Assembly (NCBI GenBank): GCA_041481445.1
Contig: JBGPBV010000177.1
Coordinates: forward strand, 1-13,643
Source: AA29 sp041481445
GTDB lineage: Bacteria > Acidobacteriota > Vicinamibacteria > Fen-336
Length of the DNA stretch: 13,643 bases
Reading direction: 5' to 3'
Of the stretch, positions 1 through 6,390 are shown piece after piece (position 1 is the stretch's first letter; every line of letters starts with the position of its first letter). The notes beneath the pieces are model-generated. The model did no database searches. It was not told the DNA's origin and saw only the letters and a list, made by a program, of their open reading frames with translations. Position numbers and translations under genes: made by a program.

Positions 1-73
1 CTCGCGACGCCAGGTCGCGGACGACGTGCGGCCCGATGAACCCCGTCCCGCCGATGACAAGGATTCGGCTCAT
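1..73 (-). CDS. NAD-dependent epimerase/dehydratase, N-terminal fragment (cut by window edge)
   Basis: Only the first 24 codons are inside the window. They begin MSRILVIGGTGFIGPHVV, the glycine-rich nucleotide-binding loop (GGTGFIG, equivalent to GxxGxxG) of extended short-chain dehydrogenases such as nucleotide-sugar epimerases and dehydratases. The beta-strand ILVIGG followed by the loop and helix is the classic start of a Rossmann fold, so the ATG is very likely the true start. That ATG overlaps the TGA of the upstream HNH gene (ATGA, 4 bp), implying co-transcription and probable translational coupling. The substrate cannot be told from this fragment; isoflavone-reductase-like or NmrA-like members of the same superfamily are possible. 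Confidence 0.85.
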   Translation of the reverse strand, partial: MSRILVIGGTGFIGPHVVRDLASR

Positions 74-1410
74 CCGATTCCAGGAAGGGTCGCCGGCATC
101 CTGACCGGGACACTCTCCCTCCACGCTCCGAAGACGAGCTCCGCCTCATGCTGATTGTGCCGGCGGCAGCGCAGCGCGATGTTGTCCGGCGTGGCCGGAC
201 CGTCCATCGCCCAGGGGCGAAGGTGATGGAACTCCCGGAACTCCCTCTCGTTGCACCGCCGCCCCGTCGACGACACGAAGGCGCACTGCTCGCCGTCGCG
301 CCGCGACACCTCGTCCTTGACGGCCTGCGGTATCGCGCGCGAGGGAAGGAGCGGTGTGCGGATCTCCCTATCCGTCGCGCGACGGATAGACCGCGGTCGC
401 GGCCGCACGGTCCGGCCGCGCTTCCTGCTCTCGACCCGCTCGAGCAGCAGGGTGATGGCCTGGTCGAAGATGACCGCGGGGTCGCCGTCCGGGATCTCCC
501 GGCGGAGCAGGGTCTGAAGGCGGCGCAGCTTCTCCTGCGTCGTCTGGCCGATCGTGAACTGGACGCGATAGCGCTCCGGAGCGGTGGGCTTGATGACCGG
601 TCGGGATAAAACCGGCGCCGGCGCAGGTGGAAGGGCGGAGTCCGGTTCGGACGATATGCTCGCCGCGACGGGCTCACTCGACACTGAAGCGAGTGGCGAT
701 GGCCGCTTGCGCACCGAGCTCGGAGTGTCGGGCCGCGGCGCCAGATGCGCCACGTCGATCTCCCGAACGCTCCGGCCGAGGGCCTGATCGAGGACGGCCT
801 GATGGTTCTCGACAGTGAGATGACGAGACAGAAGGCGCACGGCGGTGAGGGTCAGCGCGCCGGAGGCCAGGTGTTCCAGGATCACCGGGCACCGCCGGCA
901 GGCACGGGCGGCCTCCAGGCGATTGCAGGTCGCATCCTCGGAGGAGCGCATCGATCGAACACCGGCCGATCGCAGTGGTGGCGTCGATGAGCACTGCGTC
1001 TCGCGCCTCGTCCCGATGAGCGAGTCCCCATGCGCGCCACCAGGAACCGGGCCCGAGTCCTTCGCCCCGGCCGGCTCGAGGACACGTGCTGGCGCTGCAC
1101 CCCCGAGATCGAAGGCCGCGCCCTCGTATCCGTCGCGGACTTCGTCCTCTTCCTCTTCATGCGAGTGATGGAGACCCGCCGATCGCGCGAAGGCTCGCGC
1201 CGCGACGTAGATTGGCTCGCTGGAGAGCACGCCCTTGCGTCCCCGGCCCGAGTCCAGGTCGCGCACTTCGTACTCGATCGGCAGCGTAGCTCCTTGAACG
1301 GAGAGCCGCTCGTGTTCGAACGCCATCGGAACGAAGGCAAGACTTCGCTCCACGGCGAAGGCTCCTACGTCGGGATGACACACGCTCTCCCGAACGGTGT
1401 CTGGCTCCAA
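70..1410 (-). CDS. HNH endonuclease-domain protein with an unrecognised N-terminal half
   Basis: 446 aa if the TTG at 1410 is the start; a GAGG lies four bases upstream of it. ATG codons at 1326 (residue 29) and 951 (residue 154) are alternatives. The C-terminal domain is a clear HNH nuclease fold: Cys376 and Cys386, EFHH with His395/His396, Asn410 in DNI, then Cys415 and His418. The cysteines and final His could form a structural zinc knuckle, and the HNH residues are all present. Residues about 155-260 resemble the helical segment that precedes HNH domains in this DUF222-like group (SEDATCNR, LTLTAVRLLSRHLTVEN, SVREID), followed by a Pro/Ser-rich linker and a second helical segment (RYRVQFTIG, IPDGDPAVIFDQAI). 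Residues 1-150, including an EEEED stretch, do not look like the usual N-terminus of the family. It may be a nuclease of an old mobile element or simply a chromosomal HNH protein; its target is unknown. Confidence 0.75.
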   Translation of the reverse strand: MEPDTVRESVCHPDVGAFAVERSLAFVPMAFEHERLSVQGATLPIEYEVRDLDSGRGRKGVLSSEPIYVAARAFARSAGLHHSHEEEEDEVRDGYEGAAFDLGGAAPARVLEPAGAKDSGPVPGGAHGDSLIGTRRETQCSSTPPLRSAGVRSMRSSEDATCNRLEAARACRRCPVILEHLASGALTLTAVRLLSRHLTVENHQAVLDQALGRSVREIDVAHLAPRPDTPSSVRKRPSPLASVSSEPVAASISSEPDSALPPAPAPVLSRPVIKPTAPERYRVQFTIGQTTQEKLRRLQTLLRREIPDGDPAVIFDQAITLLLERVESRKRGRTVRPRPRSIRRATDREIRTPLLPSRAIPQAVKDEVSRRDGEQCAFVSSTGRRCNEREFREFHHLRPWAMDGPATPDNIALRCRRHNQHEAELVFGAWRESVPVRMPATLPGIG

Positions 1411-1436
1411 GAATCCTCATCGCGCCCCCTGCGCCC

Positions 1437-1446
1437 ATGCTATCGT
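1437..1446. promoter_or_regulatory. overlapping divergent -10 elements between the HNH and dioxygenase genes
   Basis: ATGCTATCGT reads as an extended -10 on the plus strand (TGC then TATCGT) for the gene starting at 1489, leaving a leader of about 35 nt. On the minus strand the same bases read ACGATAGCAT, giving TAGCAT as a -10 for the HNH gene and a leader of about 20 nt. No good -35 is visible on either strand. This is a pattern-based prediction. Confidence 0.35.
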
Positions 1447-1476
1447 GCAGGCGGGGGCGGACGTCTCCGTCGCATC

Positions 1477-1482
1477 AGGAGG
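1477..1482 (+). promoter_or_regulatory. ribosome binding site fixing the start of the dioxygenase-like gene
   Basis: A perfect AGGAGG lies six bases before the GTG at 1489. The open frame continues upstream for about 450 bases over the HNH gene, so this site, together with the signal peptide that follows, decides the true start. Confidence 0.8.
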
Positions 1483-1488
1483 TGGACC

Positions 1489-2061
1489 GTGCTTCGTCCC
1501 ACCCTCGCCGTCCTGGCCGCCCTCGGCCTCGCCGCCACCACGGCCGCTCAGCCCCCGAGCGAGCCCGACCCTCCGTCAGCGTCGCTCTCCTGGCAGGCGC
1601 GAATCGCGCCGCCGGACGAGCCGGGCGAGCCCCTGATCATCTCGGGCCGCGTGTTCGATCCCGACGGCCGGCAGCCGGTCGCGAACGTCGTCGTGTACGC
1701 GTACCACACGGACGTGAAGGGCCTGTACACGCCCAGCGGCGCCGCGCGTCCGCCCCGGCTCCAGGGCTGGGCGCGGACGGACACGGACGGCCGCTACGAG
1801 TTCCGCACCATCCGTCCCGCCCCGTATCCGGGCGATGGCCCTCCCGCCCACGTCCACTTCCATCTCGGGGGCGCCGGCTACCCGCGCCAGGAGGCGGAGG
1901 AGATGCGGTTCGAGGGCGATCCCAAGCTGACGAAGGACATGATCGAGCTCTCACGCCGCGAGGGCCGCTTCGGGGGCGTGCGCCCGCTGGCACGTGGGGC
2001 CGACGGCGTCTGGCGCTGCACGTTCGACCTCCGGCTGAAGCGTGACTCGAAGGTGTCGTAG
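1489..2061 (+). CDS. secreted intradiol ring-cleavage dioxygenase-like protein
   Basis: 190 aa. The GTG start has AGGAGG six bases upstream. Residues 1-20 form a Sec signal peptide (hydrophobic core TLAVLAALGLAATTAA), so it should act in the periplasm or outside. The rest is the beta-sandwich core of protocatechuate 3,4-dioxygenase/catechol dioxygenase proteins: ISGRVFDPDG, GLYTP, DGRYEFRTIRP, YPGDGPPAHVHF and FEGDP. The four expected non-heme Fe(III) ligands are all visible: Tyr80, Tyr113, His121 and His123. The Arg that precedes the first His ligand in classical enzymes (RPAHIH; Arg457 in the Pseudomonas protein) is Pro118 here, so ring-cleaving activity is uncertain. At 190 aa it is near the size of a single core domain without the N-terminal helical dimerisation part. 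The exported serine protease gene follows 90 bp downstream. No aromatic-degradation pathway genes are nearby. Confidence 0.85.
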   Translation: MLRPTLAVLAALGLAATTAAQPPSEPDPPSASLSWQARIAPPDEPGEPLIISGRVFDPDGRQPVANVVVYAYHTDVKGLYTPSGAARPPRLQGWARTDTDGRYEFRTIRPAPYPGDGPPAHVHFHLGGAGYPRQEAEEMRFEGDPKLTKDMIELSRREGRFGGVRPLARGADGVWRCTFDLRLKRDSKVS

Positions 2062-2081
2062 CCCTCGATGCCCGTTCCGCC

Positions 2082-2111
2082 TTGACCGGCTCGGACCCGG
2101 AGGACTAGCCT
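2082..2111 (+). promoter_or_regulatory. possible sigma70-type promoter for the HtrA-like protease gene
   Basis: TTGACC (2082-2087) is separated by 18 bp from TAGCCT (2106-2111) in the 90-bp gap after the dioxygenase-like gene. The -35 matches five of six consensus bases and the -10 three of six. It would give a leader of about 35 nt before GTG 2152. It allows independent expression of the protease, though read-through from upstream is also possible. Confidence 0.35.
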
Positions 2112-2151
2112 TCGCGCGCGCTCCGCCCCGAGCGCGTGAAGGGAGGGCCAC

Positions 2152-3624
2152 GTGTCCCGGATCCCCCTGGCCGGCGCGATGGTGGTGTGCCTGGCCGCGA
2201 CGGCCGCACCGGCGCAGGCGCCCGCGCGGCGCTCCGCCGAGCCCAGCGCGGCCACGCGCGAGACGCCCTCCCCCGCCTCCGACCTCGGCCGCTTGAGCAC
2301 CACGATCGAAGCGCTCGTCGCCCGCGTGCGCCCGGCGGTCGTTCAGATCCTCACCACGGCGTACGTGCCGGGCGAGGGCCCGGTCCAGGGCGCGCTCCTC
2401 GCCACCCAGCGCGCCACCGGCTCCGGCGTGATCGTGAGCGCGGACGGCTACGTGGTGACCAACGCCCACGTCGTGGCCGGTGCCCGCCGCGTTCAGGTCG
2501 TCCTCGCTCCCCCCGGCCCCGAGCCCACCGCCCCCCGGTCCATCCTCAAGCCCCCGGGCCGCATCGTCGGCGCCCAGGTGCTCGGGGTCGACCGCGAGAG
2601 CGACCTCGCCCTGTTGAAGCTGGCCGACACCGGCCTCCCCTTCCTTCCCTTCGGCAACTCGGAATCGCTGCGCCAGGGCCAGATCGTGATCGCGCTGGGG
2701 AGCCCGATGGGCCTCGACGGCTCGGTGACCTTCGGCGTGATCAGCGCGGTCGCGCGCCAGGTGAAGCCGGAGGACCGCATGGTCTACATCCAGACCGACG
2801 CCCCCATCAATCCCGGCAACAGCGGCGGGCCGCTGCTGGACGTGGAGGGGCGCGTGGTCGGGATCAACTCGTTCATCCTGACGCAGTCCGGCGGGAGCGA
2901 GGGCATCGGCTTCGCCGCCCCCAGCAACATCGTGCGCACCGTGACCGACCAGCTCCGCAAGACGGGCCGCGTCCACCGCGCGGAGATCGGCGTGTCCGCC
3001 CAGACGATCACGCCCACCCTGGCCGCGGGCCTCGCCCTGGGCCAGACCTGGGGGGTCGTGCTCGCGGACGTCCGCCCCCGGGGCCCGGCCGACCTCGCCG
3101 GCCTGCGCGTGGGCGACGTCGTCCTCAGCCTCGACGGCAAGGTCACGGAGAACGCGCGGCAGTTCGTCGTCAACCTCTATCCCCACGTCGCGGGCGACGT
3201 GGTGAAGGTCGACGTCCTGCGCGGGACCGATCGGCGGAGCTTCCCGGTGCCGGTGACGGAGCGGCCGGACGACACCACGCGCCTGGCCGACCTCGTGAGC
3301 CCGGAGCGGAACGTGATCGCGCGGCTCGGCATCCTCGGCCTCGACCTCGACGACACCCTGCTCAAGATGCTCGGACCCCTGCGCGCGCAGGCGGGGGTGG
3401 TGGTGGCGGGGGCGGCCGCCGGCAGCGGGTCCACGCAGGACCCGCTGCAGCCGGGCGACGTGATCTACACGCTCAACCAGAAGTCGGTGACGAGCGTGGA
3501 CGACCTGCGCGCGATGCTCTCGAAGCTCTCCCTCGGCGACCCGGTGGTGCTGCACGTCGAGCGCGGGGGCGAGCTCCGGTTCATCGCGTTCGAGATGGTG
3601 GAGCCGGCCTCGCCGGAGCGCTGA
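2152..3624 (+). CDS. HtrA/DegP-type periplasmic serine protease with two PDZ domains
   Basis: 490 aa. The GTG start is preceded by GGGAGG at 2141-2146, five bases away. Residues 1-22 are a signal peptide ending near PAQA, so the enzyme is exported and probably works on damaged envelope proteins. The trypsin-like domain (about 45-265) holds the full triad: His106 in VVTNAHVV, Asp151 in ESDLALLKL and Ser224 in NPGNSGGPLL. PDZ1 spans about 275-370 (GVVLADVRPRGPADLAGLRVGD) and a more divergent PDZ2 about 385-490 (PLQPGDVIYTLNQKSV). One Pro-rich insertion (about 119-136) lies in the protease domain. Length and architecture match DegP/DegQ-like S1C peptidases. It ends 4 bp from the end of the convergent GH2 gene. 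Envelope-stress control is usual for the family, but no stress-sigma promoter can be asserted here. Confidence 0.95.
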   Translation: MSRIPLAGAMVVCLAATAAPAQAPARRSAEPSAATRETPSPASDLGRLSTTIEALVARVRPAVVQILTTAYVPGEGPVQGALLATQRATGSGVIVSADGYVVTNAHVVAGARRVQVVLAPPGPEPTAPRSILKPPGRIVGAQVLGVDRESDLALLKLADTGLPFLPFGNSESLRQGQIVIALGSPMGLDGSVTFGVISAVARQVKPEDRMVYIQTDAPINPGNSGGPLLDVEGRVVGINSFILTQSGGSEGIGFAAPSNIVRTVTDQLRKTGRVHRAEIGVSAQTITPTLAAGLALGQTWGVVLADVRPRGPADLAGLRVGDVVLSLDGKVTENARQFVVNLYPHVAGDVVKVDVLRGTDRRSFPVPVTERPDDTTRLADLVSPERNVIARLGILGLDLDDTLLKMLGPLRAQAGVVVAGAAAGSGSTQDPLQPGDVIYTLNQKSVTSVDDLRAMLSKLSLGDPVVLHVERGGELRFIAFEMVEPASPER

Positions 3625-3635
3625 GCTCTCAGCGC
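3618..3635. terminator. inverted repeat spanning both stop codons of the convergent HtrA and GH2 genes
   Basis: GCGCTGA, a GCTC loop, then TCAGCGC form a perfect 7-bp stem (8-bp arms if the loop is read as two bases). The TGA of the protease gene and the TGA of the GH2 gene on the other strand each lie inside an arm. It could form a hairpin in either transcript and act as a weak bidirectional terminator or 3' end stabiliser. There is no U-tract, so it is not a standard intrinsic terminator. Confidence 0.4.
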
Positions 3636-6250
3636 CGCACCGCGGGCGCGTTCCAGGCCTGGGCCTGGACCATCGGCGTGGCCCGACCCGCGCCGTCGCC
3701 CGCCGACACCCCGATCTCACGCGACTCGCCCGGGAGCAGGGCCAGGTAGTTGTCGTCCCAGAACACGGGGAGCCTCTCGGGACCCCCCGGTCCATCCGTC
3801 AGCATGAGCCGGACCTGGAACGCGAGCGCCTTCCCCGTGTTCGTGACCCGGACGCGCCAGGCGCCGGGCTTCGCGGGATCGGCGGCCGAGGTGACCTCGA
3901 GCGTGGTCGGCGGCAGGCTGGCCAGGGCGGTCAGGTCGGCATGCCGCTGGACCGGGGTGTAGAACCACTTGGTCTTCGCGAAGTCGAGCACGTCGTCGCG
4001 CGTGGCCAGCCAGTAGAAGTTCGTGCTCACGGGGGCGCCGGTGGCGTCCGCGAGGTCGAGGCGCAGGAAGTAGGTCGGCGTGAGCCCGGTCAGGGCCGGG
4101 ATCTCGAAGGCGCGGACGACGCCGTCCGCGGGAAGGTCGACGGTGGCCTCGCGCGCGAGCTTCTCCGCCAGCGCGAAGTCGAGCACGCGCGCCTTCACCC
4201 TCAGGCCCTTCGCCTCCTGCGGCGTGTCGTTCACGATCACGATCGAGCGGTCGTCGTACGAGTACTGGACGTGCACCGGCTCGCAGGCCCTCTTGGTCCC
4301 GAAGTACCCGCCCCCCGGCCGCAGGTAGTAGTCGTAGAGGTGCCAGATCATCGAGGGCCAGGCGTTGTTGAGCATCCACTGGATGACGCCGGTCGCGGTG
4401 TACTTGTTGCGCGCGAAGGCCTCGAACATCGCGCGCTCGCCCTCGTAGGCGAGGGCCTGGGACTTGCGCGCGTAGTCCTCCACGCCCGTGGCCTTGCCGT
4501 AGCGGCCCTCGAGCGCGCTCGTGAAGCGCGTCAGATTGGCGAACTCCTGGCCGCCGGCATGGAACAGCCACCAGGAGTCGACCGGCCAGAGGTGGTCCGG
4601 GCCGAGCATCGCCTCGAGGCTCTCGACGGGCGGCACCGCCGCCCCCGGGCTCACCTCGGTGTCGAAGCCGAACGCCCCTCCGTTCTTCGTGTCCAGGAGC
4701 CAGTACGAGGGCGGGACGTAATCGTACGGACCGCGCATCTTCACGCCCGAGGGCCCGCTGGCCGCCCGCTTGTCCGCCGCCGACGAGAGCACGGGCAGGC
4801 TCCACTCCACGCGGTCGAGCTCGTCCAGGTACGCCTTCTCGACCGGGGCCGGCGGCGGGCCGTCGCTGCCGTTGAGCCACACGAAGACGCTCGGGTGGTT
4901 GCGCAGGCGGCGCGTCTGGTCGGCCAGGGAGAGGACGGCCACCCGCCGGTCCTCCTCGTCCCACTTGTCCCAGGTCTCCCAGTGGTCGCAGCAGCACCAG
5001 CCGATCATGACCAGGACGCCCTCTTCGTCCGCCACGTCGAAGAACTCGTCGCTCTCGAACTTGCCTTCCGAGCGGACGGTGTTGAGGCCCATCTCCTTCA
5101 CGTAGCGCATCTGGGCGCGCAGGCGCGCGCTCGACCGGCGCAGCATCATGTCCGAGGCCCACCCGCCGCCGCGGACGAGGACCGGCCGGCCGTTGACGCG
5201 GAAGAGGCGATGCCCCTTGTCCGTGAGCTCGGAGGTCACCTGGCGGAGGCCGAAGCGGACCTGCTGGCGGTCGGACACCGCGCCCTCCACCTCCGCCTCC
5301 AGGGCCAGCGTGTGCAGGTAGGGCTCGCCCATGCGGTAGGGCCACCACAGCCGCGGGTGGCGGACGTCGAGGGCGGGCGTCGTCTCCGGCGTGAAGCGGA
5401 CGACCTGCACCTCGCGCGGGCGCAGCTCGACCTCGCGGTCGAAGCGGATCTCGCCGATGGCGCCGCGCAGACGGCCGCGGACCGGCCGGTCCGTCGTGTT
5501 CCTGGCCTCGGTGGTGACGGTGAGGTGGGCGACGTCGAGGGAGGGCAGGTCGAGCCGGGTGACCACGTGCGGATGGCGCAGCGCGATGGGACCGCTGTCC
5601 GTCAGGTAGACGTCGCTCCAGAGCCCCATGTCCTTGTCCGGGGGCGTGGGGCTCCAGTCCACCCAGGACAGGGCGAGGTCGGTGGGGGTGGGAGCGAAGA
5701 CCTCGATCGCGACCGCGTTGGGCGCCCCCGGCCGCGCCCACGGCGTCACCTCGAGCTCGTGGCGCCGGAAGGTCCCCGCCCCCTCCCGGGCCGAGGCCAG
5801 GCGCCGGCCGTTGAGCCAGACGTTCGCGGAATAGTTGACTCCGTCAACATTCAGGAAGACCGCCCTCCCCCCCAGGGCCGCGGGCAGGACGAGCTCCTTC
5901 CGGTACCACCAGGAGCGCGCGAAGGGGCTCTGGGGCGACATCGGGAGGTGGGCGAAGTTCCGGGCCACGGGATAGGTCATGCCGGGCAGGGCGCGCAGGT
6001 TCATCCCGAAGAAGGGGTCCGGATAGGTGCCGTTCTCCACGAGCGCGCCCACGACCGTGCTGGGGACGGTGATCGCGTACCAGCCCGGGGTCGCGAAGCC
6101 GGGCTGCGAGACCGCCTCTCCGCCCTCCGGCACCTTGTCCGACGATTGCAGCGTCCAGCCTTCGCGGAGCGGGATCCCGGGCGTCTCCGCGCGCGCGGAA
6201 AGCCCACAAGAAAGTACGGCGACGGAAGCAGCGGCCAAGCGGAGGAACAT
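3629..6250 (-). CDS. secreted GH2 glycoside hydrolase, exo-beta-D-glucosaminidase (CsxA)-like
   Basis: 873 aa from the ATG at 6250. That start is preferred because MFLRLAAASVAVL begins a signal peptide, cleaved near SARA/ET; an in-frame ATG at 6295 would add 15 residues before it. A VLSC sequence makes a lipoprotein form a weak alternative. Domains in order: a sugar-binding jelly roll (about 25-220), an immunoglobulin-like domain (230-335), a TIM barrel (340-660) and C-terminal beta domains. Signatures match exo-beta-D-glucosaminidases: NTVRSEGKFESDEFFD, GWCCCDHWE, the acid/base in GSDGPPP (Asp463, where most GH2 enzymes have Asn-Glu), MRGPYDYVPPSYW, the nucleophile in GFDTEVSPG (Glu532), WMLNNAWPSMIW and EPVHVQYSYDDRS. 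It should release GlcN from the non-reducing end of chitosan oligomers. It lacks the C-terminal carbohydrate-binding module of actinomycete CsxA. Beta-mannosidase is the main alternative. A ROK regulator is divergently encoded. Confidence 0.9.
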   Translation of the reverse strand: MFLRLAAASVAVLSCGLSARAETPGIPLREGWTLQSSDKVPEGGEAVSQPGFATPGWYAITVPSTVVGALVENGTYPDPFFGMNLRALPGMTYPVARNFAHLPMSPQSPFARSWWYRKELVLPAALGGRAVFLNVDGVNYSANVWLNGRRLASAREGAGTFRRHELEVTPWARPGAPNAVAIEVFAPTPTDLALSWVDWSPTPPDKDMGLWSDVYLTDSGPIALRHPHVVTRLDLPSLDVAHLTVTTEARNTTDRPVRGRLRGAIGEIRFDREVELRPREVQVVRFTPETTPALDVRHPRLWWPYRMGEPYLHTLALEAEVEGAVSDRQQVRFGLRQVTSELTDKGHRLFRVNGRPVLVRGGGWASDMMLRRSSARLRAQMRYVKEMGLNTVRSEGKFESDEFFDVADEEGVLVMIGWCCCDHWETWDKWDEEDRRVAVLSLADQTRRLRNHPSVFVWLNGSDGPPPAPVEKAYLDELDRVEWSLPVLSSAADKRAASGPSGVKMRGPYDYVPPSYWLLDTKNGGAFGFDTEVSPGAAVPPVESLEAMLGPDHLWPVDSWWLFHAGGQEFANLTRFTSALEGRYGKATGVEDYARKSQALAYEGERAMFEAFARNKYTATGVIQWMLNNAWPSMIWHLYDYYLRPGGGYFGTKRACEPVHVQYSYDDRSIVIVNDTPQEAKGLRVKARVLDFALAEKLAREATVDLPADGVVRAFEIPALTGLTPTYFLRLDLADATGAPVSTNFYWLATRDDVLDFAKTKWFYTPVQRHADLTALASLPPTTLEVTSAADPAKPGAWRVRVTNTGKALAFQVRLMLTDGPGGPERLPVFWDDNYLALLPGESREIGVSAGDGAGRATPMVQAQAWNAPAVRR

Positions 6251-6290
6251 GGTCGGGATCTTAATGAATCCACAGGGCCGAGCAGAATGG

Positions 6291-6319
6291 ATCATCCGGC
6301 CCGGGGGACGTCAATCCAA
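6291..6319 (-). promoter_or_regulatory. possible promoter of the GH2 gene
   Basis: On the minus strand TTGGAT (6319-6314) and GATGAT (6296-6291) are 17 bp apart, placing a transcript start near 6284 and a leader of about 33 nt before ATG 6250. If real, it excludes the in-frame ATG at 6295 as the start. The match to consensus is only fair: three of six for the -35 and four of six for the -10. Confidence 0.3.
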
Positions 6320-6349
6320 GAGTCCCGATCCAAAAAGTTGCCGAATGTC

Positions 6350-6379
6350 TTGCAATAGATGTGAGGACTTCCTTAGACT
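6350..6379 (+). promoter_or_regulatory. predicted promoter of the ROK-CRTAC1 unit, likely leaderless
   Basis: TTGCAA (6350-6355) is followed 17-18 bp later by TTAGACT (6373-6379). The expected transcript start (about 6386) falls almost on GTG 6390, and no Shine-Dalgarno sequence precedes that codon at a useful distance. Together these point to a leaderless or nearly leaderless mRNA. Confidence 0.4.
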
Positions 6380-6390
6380 CCCTACCTAAG
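6372..6390. promoter_or_regulatory. candidate ROK operator palindrome CTTAG-N9-CTAAG
   Basis: Two perfect 5-bp inverted arms, CTTAG (6372-6376) and CTAAG (6386-6390), are separated by nine bases. The left arm overlaps the predicted -10 and the right arm runs into the GTG start of the ROK gene. Position and TTAG...CTAA ends fit an autoregulatory site for a dimeric ROK repressor; XylR-type ROK operators also begin TTAG and end CTAA, though with longer arms. Regulator and site are linked by inference only. Confidence 0.4.

Noticed and set aside
1030..1488. An upstream extension of the dioxygenase-like protein by about 150 residues.
   Set aside because: It would run antisense through the HNH gene. 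The AGGAGG site and the signal peptide at 1489 give a clear start.
3386..3420. A G-rich run on the plus strand that might form a G-quadruplex.
   Set aside because: It encodes a Gly/Val/Ala-rich linker just before the last part of PDZ2 and fits ordinary GC-rich coding; only two runs exceed three Gs.
1951..3795. A 614-codon minus-strand open frame across the HtrA-like gene.
   Set aside because: It is low-complexity His/Arg/Ala/Gly-rich sequence overlapping a protease with an intact catalytic triad and two PDZ domains.
6253..6328. TCGGGA and TCCCGA as a distant inverted repeat in the GH2-ROK gap.
   Set aside because: Six-base arms about 65 bp apart are expected by chance in such GC-rich DNA and do not align with either promoter.
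3941..6358. An 805-codon open frame antisense to the GH2 gene.
   Set aside because: It arises from the high GC and codon bias of the real gene. Its translation has no recognisable domain, signal peptide or ribosome site, whereas the minus-strand frame is a full GH2 enzyme.
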